Origin: Chaetoceros tenuissimus
Lineage: Eukaryota > Bacillariophyta > Thalassiosirophyceae > Chaetocerotales > Chaetocerotaceae
Length of the DNA: 64,000 nucleotides
Assembly (NCBI GenBank): GCA_021927905.1
Contig: BLLK01000047.1
Coordinates: 1,922,001 to 1,986,000 of the forward strand
Reading direction: 5' to 3'
Every line of letters begins with the position of its first letter. The stretch's first letter is position 1. Below, piece after piece: positions 53,178-64,000 of the stretch. The notes beneath the pieces are model-generated. The model searched no databases, was not told where the DNA came from, and worked only from the letters and a program-made list of their open reading frames with translations. The position numbers were made by a program, and so were the translations under genes.

Positions 53178-55712
53178 ATGAATAGAATCGATGAAGGAAA
53201 AGTAGAAGCAGGAGATGCAAATACAGATGTGTTATCTTCGGAGACATGGGCATCTTCTCTTTCTTCGTTATCAACTCCACTCCTCAACTCGAAGTTAAGC
53301 TCTCTTCGTACTCAATCGCAGACGCTATCGTCAAATCTTACAGCTAGACTAGCATCCTCTCCATCTGGTCAATCTTTGCTTCATATTGGACCATCCTTGT
53401 CTACTCTCCCGCCAGATCTGCATATGCTTATGGACAGTCTCAAACCTATGCTAAATGATGTTCATGAATATCAACAAATGAATCAAAATGAACTTATACG
53501 TATTGTAACAGCTGGAAAACTAATTCAACGAGAGATTCGAAGAGCTAAAGTTGCCAAAGATTGTGCTGGAATTTTGAAAGATTTTGGAGCAGTTGAGCAT
53601 ATACTTTCTGAAATCAGCAATGTCAGTGACGATAAGGACATTGAACTTTATCAAATGGCTTCCTTGGAAAGAGCAGCTCATACAGCTTTGATGTTGACAC
53701 AGAGTCTTCAAGCAAGTTCTAATCAAATCACTGAAACTTTGCATTCTGGACCTAAGAGTCAAGGTAATACTATTTTGAGTATGGATACTCCTCTGCCACA
53801 GGATACGGAGAGAGCACAGTTTATTATGAAGTTAGCACCAAGAATTAGGGCATTGGAAAAAAAGGTAAATGACAGCATCAATTTTCATCTGGAAAGGGCA
53901 TTAAACACTCGTATGGAAGCTGTAGATTCCGTCGATTCGAAGACAAAAGTGAATCCAAGTACCAATGAATTGTTGATCCTAGGTCATATTTTTCGATCAT
54001 TTGCTTTGATGGGTAGAGGAATGGATGCAGAGGCAATATTTGCAAGAGTTGCGATAATGCCAATTGTTAGAAAGCAAGTCAGTATTGGGAAATTGGATGA
54101 AGGAGGATCTCGAGGAGAATGCGCAGGTCTCAATGCTCTTCTTCAGGAAATTGTATCAGGTATTCAACTTATCTGGAGTGAAGTTCTGCACATGGTTGAG
54201 GGCATGTTTTCTTTTGATGATGTTGATGAAGCTGACGATGACAAGAAACCTTTGATAGAAATAGACCTAATTACAGCAGGAGTGTGGGTTCCAATCGTAA
54301 CTGCTCTCATGACAGACCCTGCCATTAAAAGTGCAATATTTTCTCCTGGAATTGCCACTATTTTTCAAAGAAACTACAGGACCATGGATACTTTTCTTTC
54401 TAATTTGACGTCTTCTTTGCTGGGTCCGTCGAACGAAATCCAGAATTTAAATCAGTCAATGGAATCCATGTCTTTTGGTGACACTTTAGATGAAGACTGT
54501 AAAGCTTTGATGGCCTTGTACTACCAGCCGGAAGTCGATCAAACAGTGATTAAAGCTGCTCAGCATCGTATTTACACACATTCTCTGACCGTTGACTATT
54601 CCAAAAAGTGGAACCTCCCAATTTATTATCAGCTACGATTTGGAGAAGTATGTTCGCGTTTGGAAGAAGCCATTCAAGGCGTAATCCGTGATGGATGGGA
54701 AGCAGATGTATTCACAGGTGATGAAGTCTTGAAGAAAACTTTGAGTGAAAAGTATGTATTTGAAACTCCTTTCTTTATGGAAGTTTTTGATATACTAACT
54801 TGGATGTGGAGTGACGAAGTTTTGCTGAAGCCTCTAACTCATAGATTCTTGCGAGGTACAATACAATTGATTGGTCGTCTCATTTCATTTATTAATGAAG
54901 GTCTCGAAGGAAAGATACTTTTCGGGGTATCTGAAGAAGAAGAATTGCAAACCGAAAATGGCGATACTTTACCAACAGCAAAAAGGATGATGATGAACTC
55001 GTCTTACAAGTGGTGTGATAGAATACAAGATGTCGCTACAGTCTCCTGGGAACTTACAGTTCTTTCGAATTACATCATAACTGAACACATTCAAAATATT
55101 GCAGCGCGTGTCTGCCCTTCTAACGCATGCGATACAGATCTTGGGACTTCTTTTGAAACTTCGGAACTTATCAGTGAAATCATGACTGATGCTTCTAATG
55201 AAATCACCCCTGCTATCAACAATATTTGGAATGGTATTGTTGTCAAGATTATGATAAACAAATGCTCAACTCCATTATCAGCAGTCAAGGGTGTCGCAGC
55301 TACGTATAGAATGACTAATCGACCTCCTCCTACACAGCCTTCTCCATTTGTCAACACGATACTGAGACCTTTGAAAGAATTTGATGCTAAATTCAGTAGC
55401 CGTACCCCTTCTCACATTGGAACTTTATGGAAAAGAAATATCATCAGCACTGTATCTGAAAAGTATAGTAAATCAGTTGCAGAGCTTTTAGAGACAGTCC
55501 AAAAGACTGAAGAAGCATTAAAAAATAGAAAGACTAGAAGAACTATGGCTGGAGGAATGAGTGACGGTGAGAAAGTTCGACTTCAGTTATACCTTGATCA
55601 AAAAGCATATGTTGAGTCCGTTCAGGATTGTGACATTGATCCCTCTACAGTCGATGGTATAAACCATCTCATTTCTCTGACAAAATCTGCTGAAGAATTA
55701 TATTCAAATTAA
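53178..55712 (+). CDS. COG2: conserved oligomeric Golgi complex subunit 2
   Basis: COG2 is a lobe-A subunit of the COG tether, which retrieves Golgi enzymes by retrograde vesicles. From the ATG at 53178 the protein is 844 aa, close to the family length. The N-terminal third is helical (LNSKLSSLRTQSQTL, VTAGKLIQREI). The middle and C-terminal region match COG2 best, with YYQLRFGEVCSRLEEAIQ, WMWSDEVLLKPLTHRFLRGTIQLIGR and the near-diagnostic GGMSDGEKVRLQLYLD close to the end. The start lies right after an acceptor-like tttcag, so an upstream exon may add a few N-terminal residues. Confidence 0.88.
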   Translation: MNRIDEGKVEAGDANTDVLSSETWASSLSSLSTPLLNSKLSSLRTQSQTLSSNLTARLASSPSGQSLLHIGPSLSTLPPDLHMLMDSLKPMLNDVHEYQQMNQNELIRIVTAGKLIQREIRRAKVAKDCAGILKDFGAVEHILSEISNVSDDKDIELYQMASLERAAHTALMLTQSLQASSNQITETLHSGPKSQGNTILSMDTPLPQDTERAQFIMKLAPRIRALEKKVNDSINFHLERALNTRMEAVDSVDSKTKVNPSTNELLILGHIFRSFALMGRGMDAEAIFARVAIMPIVRKQVSIGKLDEGGSRGECAGLNALLQEIVSGIQLIWSEVLHMVEGMFSFDDVDEADDDKKPLIEIDLITAGVWVPIVTALMTDPAIKSAIFSPGIATIFQRNYRTMDTFLSNLTSSLLGPSNEIQNLNQSMESMSFGDTLDEDCKALMALYYQPEVDQTVIKAAQHRIYTHSLTVDYSKKWNLPIYYQLRFGEVCSRLEEAIQGVIRDGWEADVFTGDEVLKKTLSEKYVFETPFFMEVFDILTWMWSDEVLLKPLTHRFLRGTIQLIGRLISFINEGLEGKILFGVSEEEELQTENGDTLPTAKRMMMNSSYKWCDRIQDVATVSWELTVLSNYIITEHIQNIAARVCPSNACDTDLGTSFETSELISEIMTDASNEITPAINNIWNGIVVKIMINKCSTPLSAVKGVAATYRMTNRPPPTQPSPFVNTILRPLKEFDAKFSSRTPSHIGTLWKRNIISTVSEKYSKSVAELLETVQKTEEALKNRKTRRTMAGGMSDGEKVRLQLYLDQKAYVESVQDCDIDPSTVDGINHLISLTKSAEELYSN

Positions 55713-56097
55713 ATATGTAACAATTTTTTTAATAAGTGTAAGAACTAGTAAAGTTAGAGGATCGGTTGACTTCATCGTATGCTTGATTTTAGCACCAAGA
55801 CTTATGCTATGTTAGTCTATTAAAAGAGTCTACTGAAGTGCAAATAATGTTAAAACTACGTATAAAATTGTAAGCGTGGGTTTTATAAAAGAATTTATTT
55901 CCTATTTTTGATACAGTGAAATGAAAAACAAAAATAGTATGGGTACAACCAGTCCCGTAAAAACCAACTGTGCCAAAAAAGACGTAGAGGCTCAAGTTGT
56001 CACCATTCTAAAATCTCTAGAGGAAATTGACGTGATAAAAGGCAGAAATATTCCTTCTTTTGTGAAATACAAATAAGTAGTCTTTTCTTGCCTTGAT
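55713..56097. other. intergenic, no gene seen
   Basis: Spacer between COG2 and the first of the tandem secreted-protein genes. It is AT-rich. Short minus-strand frames lack ATG-supported family features. Confidence 0.35.
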
Positions 56098-57918
56098 ATG
56101 ATTTACAGAAAGGCGGCAATTTTTGCTGTGCTGGGTGTCCAGTCTGTTCTTGTTGATGCGAAAGAGTGTCTCGTCCAGGTAAGAAAAAGATGTGTTTTTA
56201 TGTTCGTAATACATATATATATACCATAGTGCTCGCAGATACCAATCTAAATTGCTTGTTCCCGTAGTCAGAGGTAAAGTGTATTGTAAAGGATGGTAGA
56301 AAAGAGTTCAAAAACTATCAAGGCCAAGACTGTAAGGATTTCGTAGATAAGATACAAATTGACAAATCAAACCTTCAAAAATATTCACATGGTGGGGAAT
56401 TTTTGACAATGGACGACTACCCTTTGGTTGATGTACAATACAATGTAAGTTTATGCAAGGCACTGTTTCTGAATATTTATGATTAAGGTATACACTTACA
56501 ATTCTTCGGGAAAAGTTAAAAGTATGCAACAGAAACGACAAGCAAAGCATCAAACTTGACTTAGACAAGACCAAGGTAAAAATTGATAAAAAAGATGCTA
56601 AATTCAAAAAGAAGTCATTTGATTTCTCTGTAAAGAAAAAATTCAACAATAAAGGGCGCATAGCAGCCGGAAAATGTAGACGTGGTGAATATTTGGTGAA
56701 ACTAGACACAAGAAAAAGATATCATTCGGCATCTTCAGAGATCAGAGCCTTTTTGGTCGATGAAAATAATAAGGTCCTGAACGGAGGTAATGGAAAAGAA
56801 AAAGTTGTCTGTGAAGATATGGAGAATTACTTTGTCAGATTTTCATATGACACAGATTGTAAAATTGAGGTAAGATATTTTATATGTCGATTTCATTGTT
56901 TAGAGAGGGACATACAAGCTGATCATTTCATATACCTAAGGCAAAGAGTAAATGTTTCTTGGAGGATGGTGTTGGAAGCAAGATTGTTCCTCATATTCCG
57001 TGCTCCGAAGGATTCTATCAAACATCTGAAAACGATTGTAAAAATATACCTGTGCGCCTTGAATGGAGTATTTGTAATGGTGAAAACAGTCCAATGGGTA
57101 TCAATACATCTAAATCAAAGTACATATTGAATGGTAACTCTGTGTACAGTGGTATTAAAAAATCAATCACTGCGAACAGTTGTCAAGACTTCTACCTCTC
57201 GAGAATAATAAACACATGCGATCCCAGTCTGACTATGGGTAAGTGGATTAAACATTTTTGAAAGCCTCGGTTGCCCTTATTGATCTTCCATCTTCCTCTA
57301 TTGAAAATAGGCACCAAAGCTTTTGGAACTCAGCAAGAATGTAAGGATTCTTCATCCTTCACTCTTGTGGCTGTAAATGCATTCCCAAGTGCCACCCCTA
57401 CAACAGCACCATCAGAAAGTATGATGCCAACTACCAGTCCAACTATCTCAAATAAACCAAGTATTTCATTGCTTCCATCATCAGCGCCATCCAGTCGACC
57501 ATCTCCATCCCCCACAAGTTTTCCATCTTCTACGCCAACTTTCAAACCATCAAAAAGCTCTGCTCCGTCCAAAGCTCCGTCACCATCACCTTCGTCGTTT
57601 CCATCTCCAAGCCCATCAGATGCTCCAAGTATGAATCCGTCAGTTAGCGCTAGACCATCTGCCGAACCATCGAATCCACCAACAGTATCTATGATGCCGA
57701 GTTGTGTTCCAAGTGCATCACCTACTCTCTCGACAAAACCTTCTGCTTCTCCATCTAATCTACCTTCTTCTGCTCCAACAGATTCTCCTTCTATTGCACC
57801 TACAAATGGTATTCGACGCCGTCATAGAAATCTGAGTCACAAGAGTAGCAGTAAAGGAAAAGGTGGTAGTAAAAAAGGCAAGAGCACCAAGAGCACAAAA
57901 AATATCTGTCAAAGTTAA
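56098..57918 (+). CDS. secreted PS-rich protein with silaffin-like Lys/Ser tail (tandem copy 1)
   Basis: Five exons (56098-56178, 56268-56444, 56516-56869, 56941-57238, 57311-57918) with consistent phases give 505 aa. Exon 1 encodes a signal peptide (AIFAVLGVQSVLVDA). A Cys-containing N-terminal domain of about 300 residues of unknown fold follows (DTRKRYHSASSEIRAFLVDE, LEWSICNGE). Next is a Pro/Ser stalk of about 120 residues (PSDAPSMNPS). The C-terminus, RRRHRNLSHKSSSKGKGGSK and on to the end, places an RXL motif (RNL) before a Lys/Ser-rich tail. Silaffins, which template diatom silica, are known for RXL processing and Lys/Ser-rich segments. A biosilica role is inference. Confidence 0.82.
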
Positions 57919-58208
57919 TTCTTTTAAAATCAGCAAATATATTTTATTGTTATTGAAAATTATTTATAAAGTGAAGGGTTATACAAATGAGGAAAAGTGG
58001 GACAAAATCGAGGGCAATGATGCTAAAAGCTCTCAATAAGTGGCTATGCATAATGCCAATATAAAAAGTGGGTCTTTCCCGCTAGCTACGTTGTATGTGC
58101 CATACTTGCTTGTACCACGACTGAAAAAGACCGTTTTTCACACAACTCACAAAACGAAAAACATTTCGTTACCATCATCATTATTACACTGCTCACTAGT
58201 ACATTTCA

Positions 58209-59980
58209 ATGGCTTTCTTGAATCATACAACCAAAAAGATCAAGATGAGTAAGAACCTTTTCCTTTTGATCACTGCGATATCTCTGAATTCATTTGCTGC
58301 AGAGGCACAAGTGACTTGTAAAGCTGATGTAAGTAAAGAATTGTTACCTTTCTCCAGGAAATTACTCAAATATTACATGTTCTCTGACAATTCCCTTTAG
58401 GCTCAAGTATCATGCAAGGTAAAAGATTATCGTAAAGAGTTTTATGATCCATATTTTGGCATGGATTGCCAGGCATTTGCCGATGAAATTGAAATCCTCA
58501 AACAGGGAACAGATGCTGAAAGAAAAGAATTGTATGGAGGAGGATTTCTAGCTGACAACGACTTCCCTAACATTGAAGTAGAGTACTCGGCAAAAATTTG
58601 TAATGATAATCAAGGGCAGTCCGGGGATGGCAAAATCAAACTTCAGCCAGCTGGCACAAAGTTCCTAATTGATGGTGTACCAGCTACTGAATTGAATAAT
58701 AGTGGTAAAATTAATTTGGGTAAATGTAGAAAAGCGACTGTTATGGCAAAGTTGGATACAAGTAAGAGATATCACACAGCATCAGCTCGCCTACAGGGAT
58801 TTTTTATTAAAAATGGTGCAGTATTAAACGGCAAGAATGGCAGGGAAAAAGTCATGTGCGAAGCTGAAGATTCATATACAACCAGATTCAAGTACAATGA
58901 TGATTGTCAAGTAGAGGTACGTACCCCCAAGCATATTTTGGTTTTGTAATTGTTAATTCGTCATCACAAAGAGTATTACTAATGGTCCAAATTGCAAATA
59001 GGCGAAAACTGAGTGTTTTGTAGAGGATGAAAACCAGACGAGACTTAATGTTTCATGCACAGATGGTTTTTACAAAACTTCAGATGAAGACTGTCGTGTG
59101 ATGAATCTAGCTTTGGAATGGAGTGTTTGTAACAATGATATTTTTGATATTACACTAAAAGAATGGGCTTCAAAGTTTGTCCTTAATGGCATGGAAGTTC
59201 ATAGATTTGGCACATCGTTGAAAAAGAATACCTGTGAGACTTTCTTTTTGTCAAGACCAATTAGAACTTGTGATCCAGATCCAGAAATCAATATGAGTAA
59301 GTGCAAGCGTGCACAATTTGGCAATTTCAAAGTTTTTCATACTCAAATTTGAAAATTGTGTAGTATCTAGAGTTATTGGAGTTGAGCCTGCATTCAAGGA
59401 ATGTTACGACACATCCATGTACCAGCTAATTACATCTGATGCGTTCCCAAGTGCTAGTCCAACTGGGGCACCAACTGTGAGTATGAAGCCAAGCAGTCGT
59501 CCAACCGTATCTCAGGCGCCAACCATCTCCATGAAACCATCCGCCACACCAACAAAAGTACCTTCATTGGCCCCATCGAGTAAACCATCTGCATCACCAT
59601 CGGCAGGTCCAACCAAAAGTGCTGCACCTTCCAAGACACCTTCAGTCTCACCTTCAAAATTGCCATCTTCAAGCCCATCAGATGCTCCAAGTATGAATCC
59701 ATCTGTTTCCATGAATCCTTCCAGTGCTCCATCTGATAAACCAACAGTCTCAACTATGCCAAGTTGTGTTCCAAGTGTATCACCTACTCTCTCGACAAAA
59801 CCTTCTTTCTTTCCAAGTAATGAACCTTCTGGATCTCCTAGTATATCTGAATCTCCTAGTACTGACCCAACAGCTCCAACTGTGAGAATCCGTCATAGAA
59901 ATCTCAGTCATAAGAGCGATAAAAGTAGTTCAAAGAGTAAGAAGAAAGGCAAATCTACAAAAAATATTTGTCAAGACTAA
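58209..59980 (+). CDS. secreted PS-rich protein with silaffin-like Lys/Ser tail (tandem copy 2)
   Basis: Four exons (58209-58328, 58401-58916, 59002-59296, 59364-59980) give 515 aa. It is the paralogue of the gene 290 nt upstream, with the same order: signal peptide (LFLLITAISLNSFAAEA), Cys domain (DTSKRYHTASARLQGFFI, LEWSVCNND), PS stalk and the tail RHRNLSHKSDKSSSKSKKKG followed by KSTKNICQD. Compared with copy 1 it lacks the intron between the YN and LKVC positions. The sequences are diverged in the N-terminal domain but the tail motif RHRNLSHKS is conserved. A second ATG (MSKNLFLL) 12 codons in is an alternative start. Confidence 0.82.
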
Positions 59981-60575
59981 TGTCAAGGACATTCTGACTT
60001 AGGAAATTCAACAGAGAAGTATTTTTAGATCTTAAGAGATAGTACTTTTTACAATAAGATAAATATAGATATATTCAAATTGATAAGTTCCGATGTGTAC
60101 TGCTGGATCTATTTCTTATGATTACACTTCTAAATAGGTAAACAGAAGTGGGGTAAAATGAAGATTCAAGATATGGATTCTCGACTACTAATCGTTAGAA
60201 CGTCTAAAGTAACTAATACTAATCTATGTACTTTCTAGAACGAATCAAATAAGAAATCAAGAATAAAGTCCGAAAGCTGCTCTTTGTAATCTTTGGATGA
60301 TCTCGGTCTGTATTGTTTGATGGGCTTGATATTTTCGAACACTTGTAGATTGAAATCCATATATACAGACATGTCCTTTGTTATGATTTGCATTGGAACA
60401 AATTTTTGAAAGGAGGCATAAATATCACACTTCTCCATGCTGACTTCGCATATCATCCTCAGAGTGGTAGGTTGCTATTCGTTTTGAGAATGATAGCGGT
60501 ACTATAGCTTAGATTTCTTGTGTCAATGGATAGGAGCAGCACGAACAAATTTGTATTTGTAATATTGTTTCGTCA
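59981..60575. other. intergenic; one doubtful minus-strand frame
   Basis: An ATG-started minus frame at 60235-60456 (73 aa, starts MICEVSMEKCDIYASF) reads plausibly but has no recognised family, and no partner exon was found. The rest is AT-rich 3' sequence of the tandem gene and the flank of the G-poor element. Confidence 0.3.
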
Positions 60576-63500
60576 ATGAAAAATTATCAACTCCAGCCAA
60601 TAAATGCAATCCTCCAAGACTTGGACACAGTCACAAAATATTTAATACAATTCATCTTCCCATACCAGATCCCTAACAGGTTTATCCCACGTTTCACAAA
60701 ATTCCTAAGAGCTGCTATCCAAAATGTTACCTTCATCACAGCGCTGACGGATAAAGAAAAACTTGAGTATGCTAACACCACAACCTATCCACCATTTAAA
60801 GACCTTGGCTACCCAAATAAGCCCCATTGGCGACATGATGGCCCCGATCCAACACCATACCCTCCTACCACAGCTCATTATACTCATCTCATGGGTCCAT
60901 CATGCGATCCTCCAATGCATCCACTGGATCACTCTGCTGTCATTGTCCTCCTTGGCCTGCTCCCAACGAATACACACATTGCAACCGAAGATTACTTTGA
61001 CATGCTCACTACAAAATTCCTCCGTGCTGTTAATTCCAGACTCCCGTCGGACCAGAGACATGATGAAGGCCCAGTATCCCTCTCTGTCATCCTTACCATC
61101 CTTGCAGATGATTCCAATCATGCGGATTCAGGCTCATTCCAAAACATCATTCGAAGAGCCAGAACAAAGGATCATAAGATTGAATACATTAACGACCTCC
61201 TTTCCCATCTCCTAAAAAATCTCCTCCAAGCACTTCAAACCAAAGCATGCTCACTACAACGAAAAATAGACTCCGCGCTCCAAGAATACATCAGAAAAAC
61301 CATCAAAGCTGATAGACTGCCACCAGTCCCTGCACCCTCCCCTCAGGTCCCTTCATCGAAGTCCCCCAAGCCTCCTAGACGAAAACGACAGAAATGAGAC
61401 TGCCCTGGACCCTGGTGTATCTTACGCAAAGCTGCAGGCATTCCATGGACCACTACTGCCACGTCAGTCCAATGTACACAATGCCGTCTCATGCTCGAGG
61501 CTCTCAATCTTTCCACCAGGCTCCTAGCTCAAATCATATCTCGACCAAATGCCATTTCTCTCTTTCTCCAATATACGCCTGTATCCACGCATAGATTGCC
61601 AACCACAACTATTGCCAATAATATTGCCATAGTCCCTGTTCCACTAGACGAACTCAGGGATATTATTTGTAACACCATTCCATTCACAGTGCTCCATGAC
61701 ATTTCACCACACATTAACTTCCTCAACCCTGCAGATGCTCAATATGAAACACCTCGTCAGGATCTTCAACAGCTGGTCCTACAACTTATTGCATACTCCA
61801 GTCTCATTTTAACTACTCCGTCCCTGACTCGAGAATTCCCTCCACTCTCCCCATATTTTACTCATGCCAAATTAACTAAGGCAACAACTTTCTGTGCATG
61901 TAGTAAATCTGCTCCGATTCAAATCTGCAATACCCATATCTGCAATGACTGCTCTCTACTTATCCCTAATTCAGCTCATGTCTCCAGCCATGATCCTCAG
62001 GATCTCCATACATGCATTACTTGTGACACAACCATTACTCATCCTCAATTCCCAAACATGCCATGCGACGCATGCTGCATCATTACTATCATGCTTCAAA
62101 ATAATCCCTCCTCCACATGGTTCCGGCTAACCAAGCGAACTACTCCCTCTGTCATCTCACATGTTCACACCACTCCAATACGCTTCCTACCTGATCCATT
62201 ACAACAGCCTCCCTCTCACTATCCTCTCCCTTCGACAGACATCTTCATTCCAACCACAGTCAATCCTCCGGAGGAAATATATCCTTTCACTACGGATCCA
62301 GACTTTCTGTTTCAAGACTTTCCCGAGGAAGAAACTTTCCTCACGCATCGGATCTTTCCTCCGAGACCACCACCAATGCCTTTCCCTACAACCTATACGA
62401 GCCTTGCCACCAGATCTCACAACATTCCAAATGTGTACAGATATTCGCATCAAGCTTTATTCAGCTACCCTGGATCTGTCTATCTAACATATACCAGACC
62501 AGCTTTCCCCTTTATTGACGGAATCCGTGCACCAGAATTTGGACATTATCCTGAAGCCCACTTTGATGACAATCTTCCAAATCTGGATCGATCACTGCCC
62601 CATGTGGACATTGTACCAGTTACTATATATCAACATCATCCCATGAGAGAATACATGTCTGGTCTAACAGGCCGCCTGACAATCACCTGGAGCTTCCATT
62701 CCCATGATAAACGCGATCCAAACCAATCACTAGGACAAACACCTGAAACCTTTATTTTAACCTTTTATCCTCCTCTCTCAATGAACCCCCCTTTCCAATT
62801 TAGACTTCTTTTTTACGAAGGACGTCATCTTGATGAACTCCCGGACCCAACTTTGGATGAGACAGATGTACTCCAGTTCACTGCCAACAAAGCAAATGAA
62901 ACACCAACCATCTATGTACTTGCCATAATATATCTCATGGCAACTCTACCACCTGAGTTCGTAACAAACAGAACACTTTACCATTACAGACTTCTCCTCC
63001 CGAAAAACCTCCGTAAGCTCAGCAATGAAATGGTATACCTTCATGCCATACTAAATGACGAAAATCATGCTGTCCTCCTCAGATCAATCACATCCCCGTG
63101 GACACTCACATACAATAAACCACAACCACCATACACAGCAACCATACAATATCGAGAAAATCCAACACGTCGTAATCACTACAAACGCCATCATGAAATA
63201 CTTGACTCCCAAATCAACAATACAACATGACACAGGTAAAAGGAATAGCCTGGGTATATATCGAACCAGTGGAGCAGCTGCCTTGGCAGCAACTCCACAA
63301 ATTGGTGGTGGATTGGTGACCTACCCCTAGGAGTACTCCTCGCCTGGAGGACTCCTTTGTAACCGGGGCATGGATAGGAGCACATTTCTCCGTCAGTGTC
63401 CCCGATCTCGTCTAAAGGAGGATGGGTGCACGCGGCACGCAAAGTGACGTGCGGCACACATCATCCTATGTGATCATGGTCCCGAGGCGTGCTACAAAAC

Positions 63501-63600
63501 ATCTTTTAACACTGTCCTCCCCAGTGGAGTGGCGTCATAGTGGGACCGGTGGTAGCAAGCTCAAGTGTAATAGAACGATAACCTAAACCTAAACTATAAT
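60576..63600 (+). mobile_element. unclassified G-poor coding element, probably mobile or virus-like
   Basis: From about 60.6 to 63.2 kb the plus strand is open for protein almost throughout, with a base and codon use unlike any neighbour: very poor in G, rich in C and A. The product is rich in Thr, Pro, His and Leu. Its first part ends in a Pro/Lys/Arg-rich basic stretch (PPRRKRQK). The second part holds paired Cys/His clusters (CACSK, CNDC, CITC, CDACC) spaced like zinc fingers. I see no polymerase, integrase, protease or capsid signature. A non-coding tail (about 63.24-63.6 kb) is much richer in G+C, folds into short hairpins and ends in a CCTAAA repeat. The coding part looks nearly whole, with about one interruption, so insertion seems fairly recent. 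Family and exact ends are unknown; a non-LTR retroelement ORF1-like unit is one option. Confidence 0.45.
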
Positions 63601-63832
63601 CATGTATTCACAAAAGCACTAAATCTTCAGGATATTGACATGGTGATTCGATGCACTTTGCCTCAGTTTTCGTATTTGTACATTTCTTTCTAACTCAATT
63701 GTTTTTACATTCCACGATGGATCAAGATTTGATGTTGTAGACCTATCCATGTACGTTTTGGTTGGATCATAATGTTACATTATTTCCTCATTCTACTGAT
63801 TCTATTATGATCAAATGTTTTTGAAATGCTAT

Positions 63833-64000
63833 ATGATTGCTTGCCTGATATTGTTCGAGCTATGGATTATCACGGCTGGAATAGATTTACCTCGTCCGAG
63901 TTGTAAATCTGAGGACAGTAATGGTGATCCATGCAAATCAAAGGAGTGGTACCAATTGAGTAGACATTGGAAGTGTCTTCTGGAGACGTCAGAAGAAGAA
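63833..64000 (+). CDS. 5' part of a secreted protein, cut by the window end
   Basis: An ATG-started frame remains open to the last base (56 codons). The first about 18 residues (MIACLILFELWIITAGID) form a signal peptide. The continuation has three Cys (SCKSEDS, DPCKSK, WKCLLE) and acidic residues. No family can be named from this fragment. Because only the start is visible, splicing or an early stop beyond the window cannot be judged. Confidence 0.45.
   Translation, partial: MIACLILFELWIITAGIDLPRPSCKSEDSNGDPCKSKEWYQLSRHWKCLLETSEEE

Overview
The window is nuclear DNA of a photosynthetic stramenopile, most likely a diatom. The base composition is AT-rich. Introns are short (mostly 66-175 nt) with GT..AG ends. 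Two genes carry a signal peptide followed by an ASAFAP-like Phe motif, which marks import into a secondary plastid. Several secreted proteins have long PSxxPS repeats, a diatom hallmark. Housekeeping genes on both strands are typically eukaryotic: proteasome subunit, PRMT5, MYST acetyltransferase, COG2, Rab1, PP2A. Genus cannot be fixed from the sequence alone.

Layout. 0.3-4.1 kb (-): an EGY-type plastid intramembrane metalloprotease and a membrane-anchored guanylate kinase. 4.5 kb (-): tRNA-His. 4.6-8.1 kb: gene-poor, with what look like decayed coding pieces. 8.2-10 kb (+): an IQ/WW coiled-coil protein. 10.2-15.6 kb: two head-to-head paralogues whose C-terminal two thirds are almost identical. 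15.7-20.1 kb: a tail-anchored acidic protein, RBMX2/Ist3, and a PX-BAR sorting nexin. 20.7-22.6 kb: an EGF-repeat receptor-like protein. 22.7-25.7 kb (-): a FIST domain fused to an indole-glycerol-phosphate-synthase-like domain that lacks key catalytic residues. 26-29.8 kb: PRMT5 and PP2A-C. 29.8-31.4 kb: non-coding, with GC-rich palindromes and hairpins. 31.4-35 kb: a small two-exon gene and an Esa1/Tip60-like acetyltransferase. 35.2-37.0 and 46.3-48.1 kb: two inverted copies of a 1.8-kb block, each holding a complete PS-repeat secreted protein gene. They enclose Rpn2, NAA40, an IQ protein, dihydrolipoamide dehydrogenase and an UNC93-like transporter. 48.3-55.7 kb: an LNR membrane protein, Rab1, an unknown polytopic protein and COG2. 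56-60 kb: tandem paralogues for secreted proteins with a PS-rich stalk and a silaffin-like Lys/Ser tail behind an RXL motif. 60.5-63.6 kb: a compositionally foreign, G-poor coding unit with a GC-richer tail, probably mobile or virus-like and of unknown family. The last 170 nt begin a further secreted protein.

Functionally, the housekeeping genes are scattered singletons and show no operon-like logic. Three gene pairs (head-to-head, dispersed inverted and tandem) show recent duplication and possible gene conversion. The most novel candidates are the FIST/pseudo-IGPS fusion, the silaffin-like tandem pair, the head-to-head converted pair and the G-poor element. Multi-exon models were built by hand from splice signals and reading-frame continuity.
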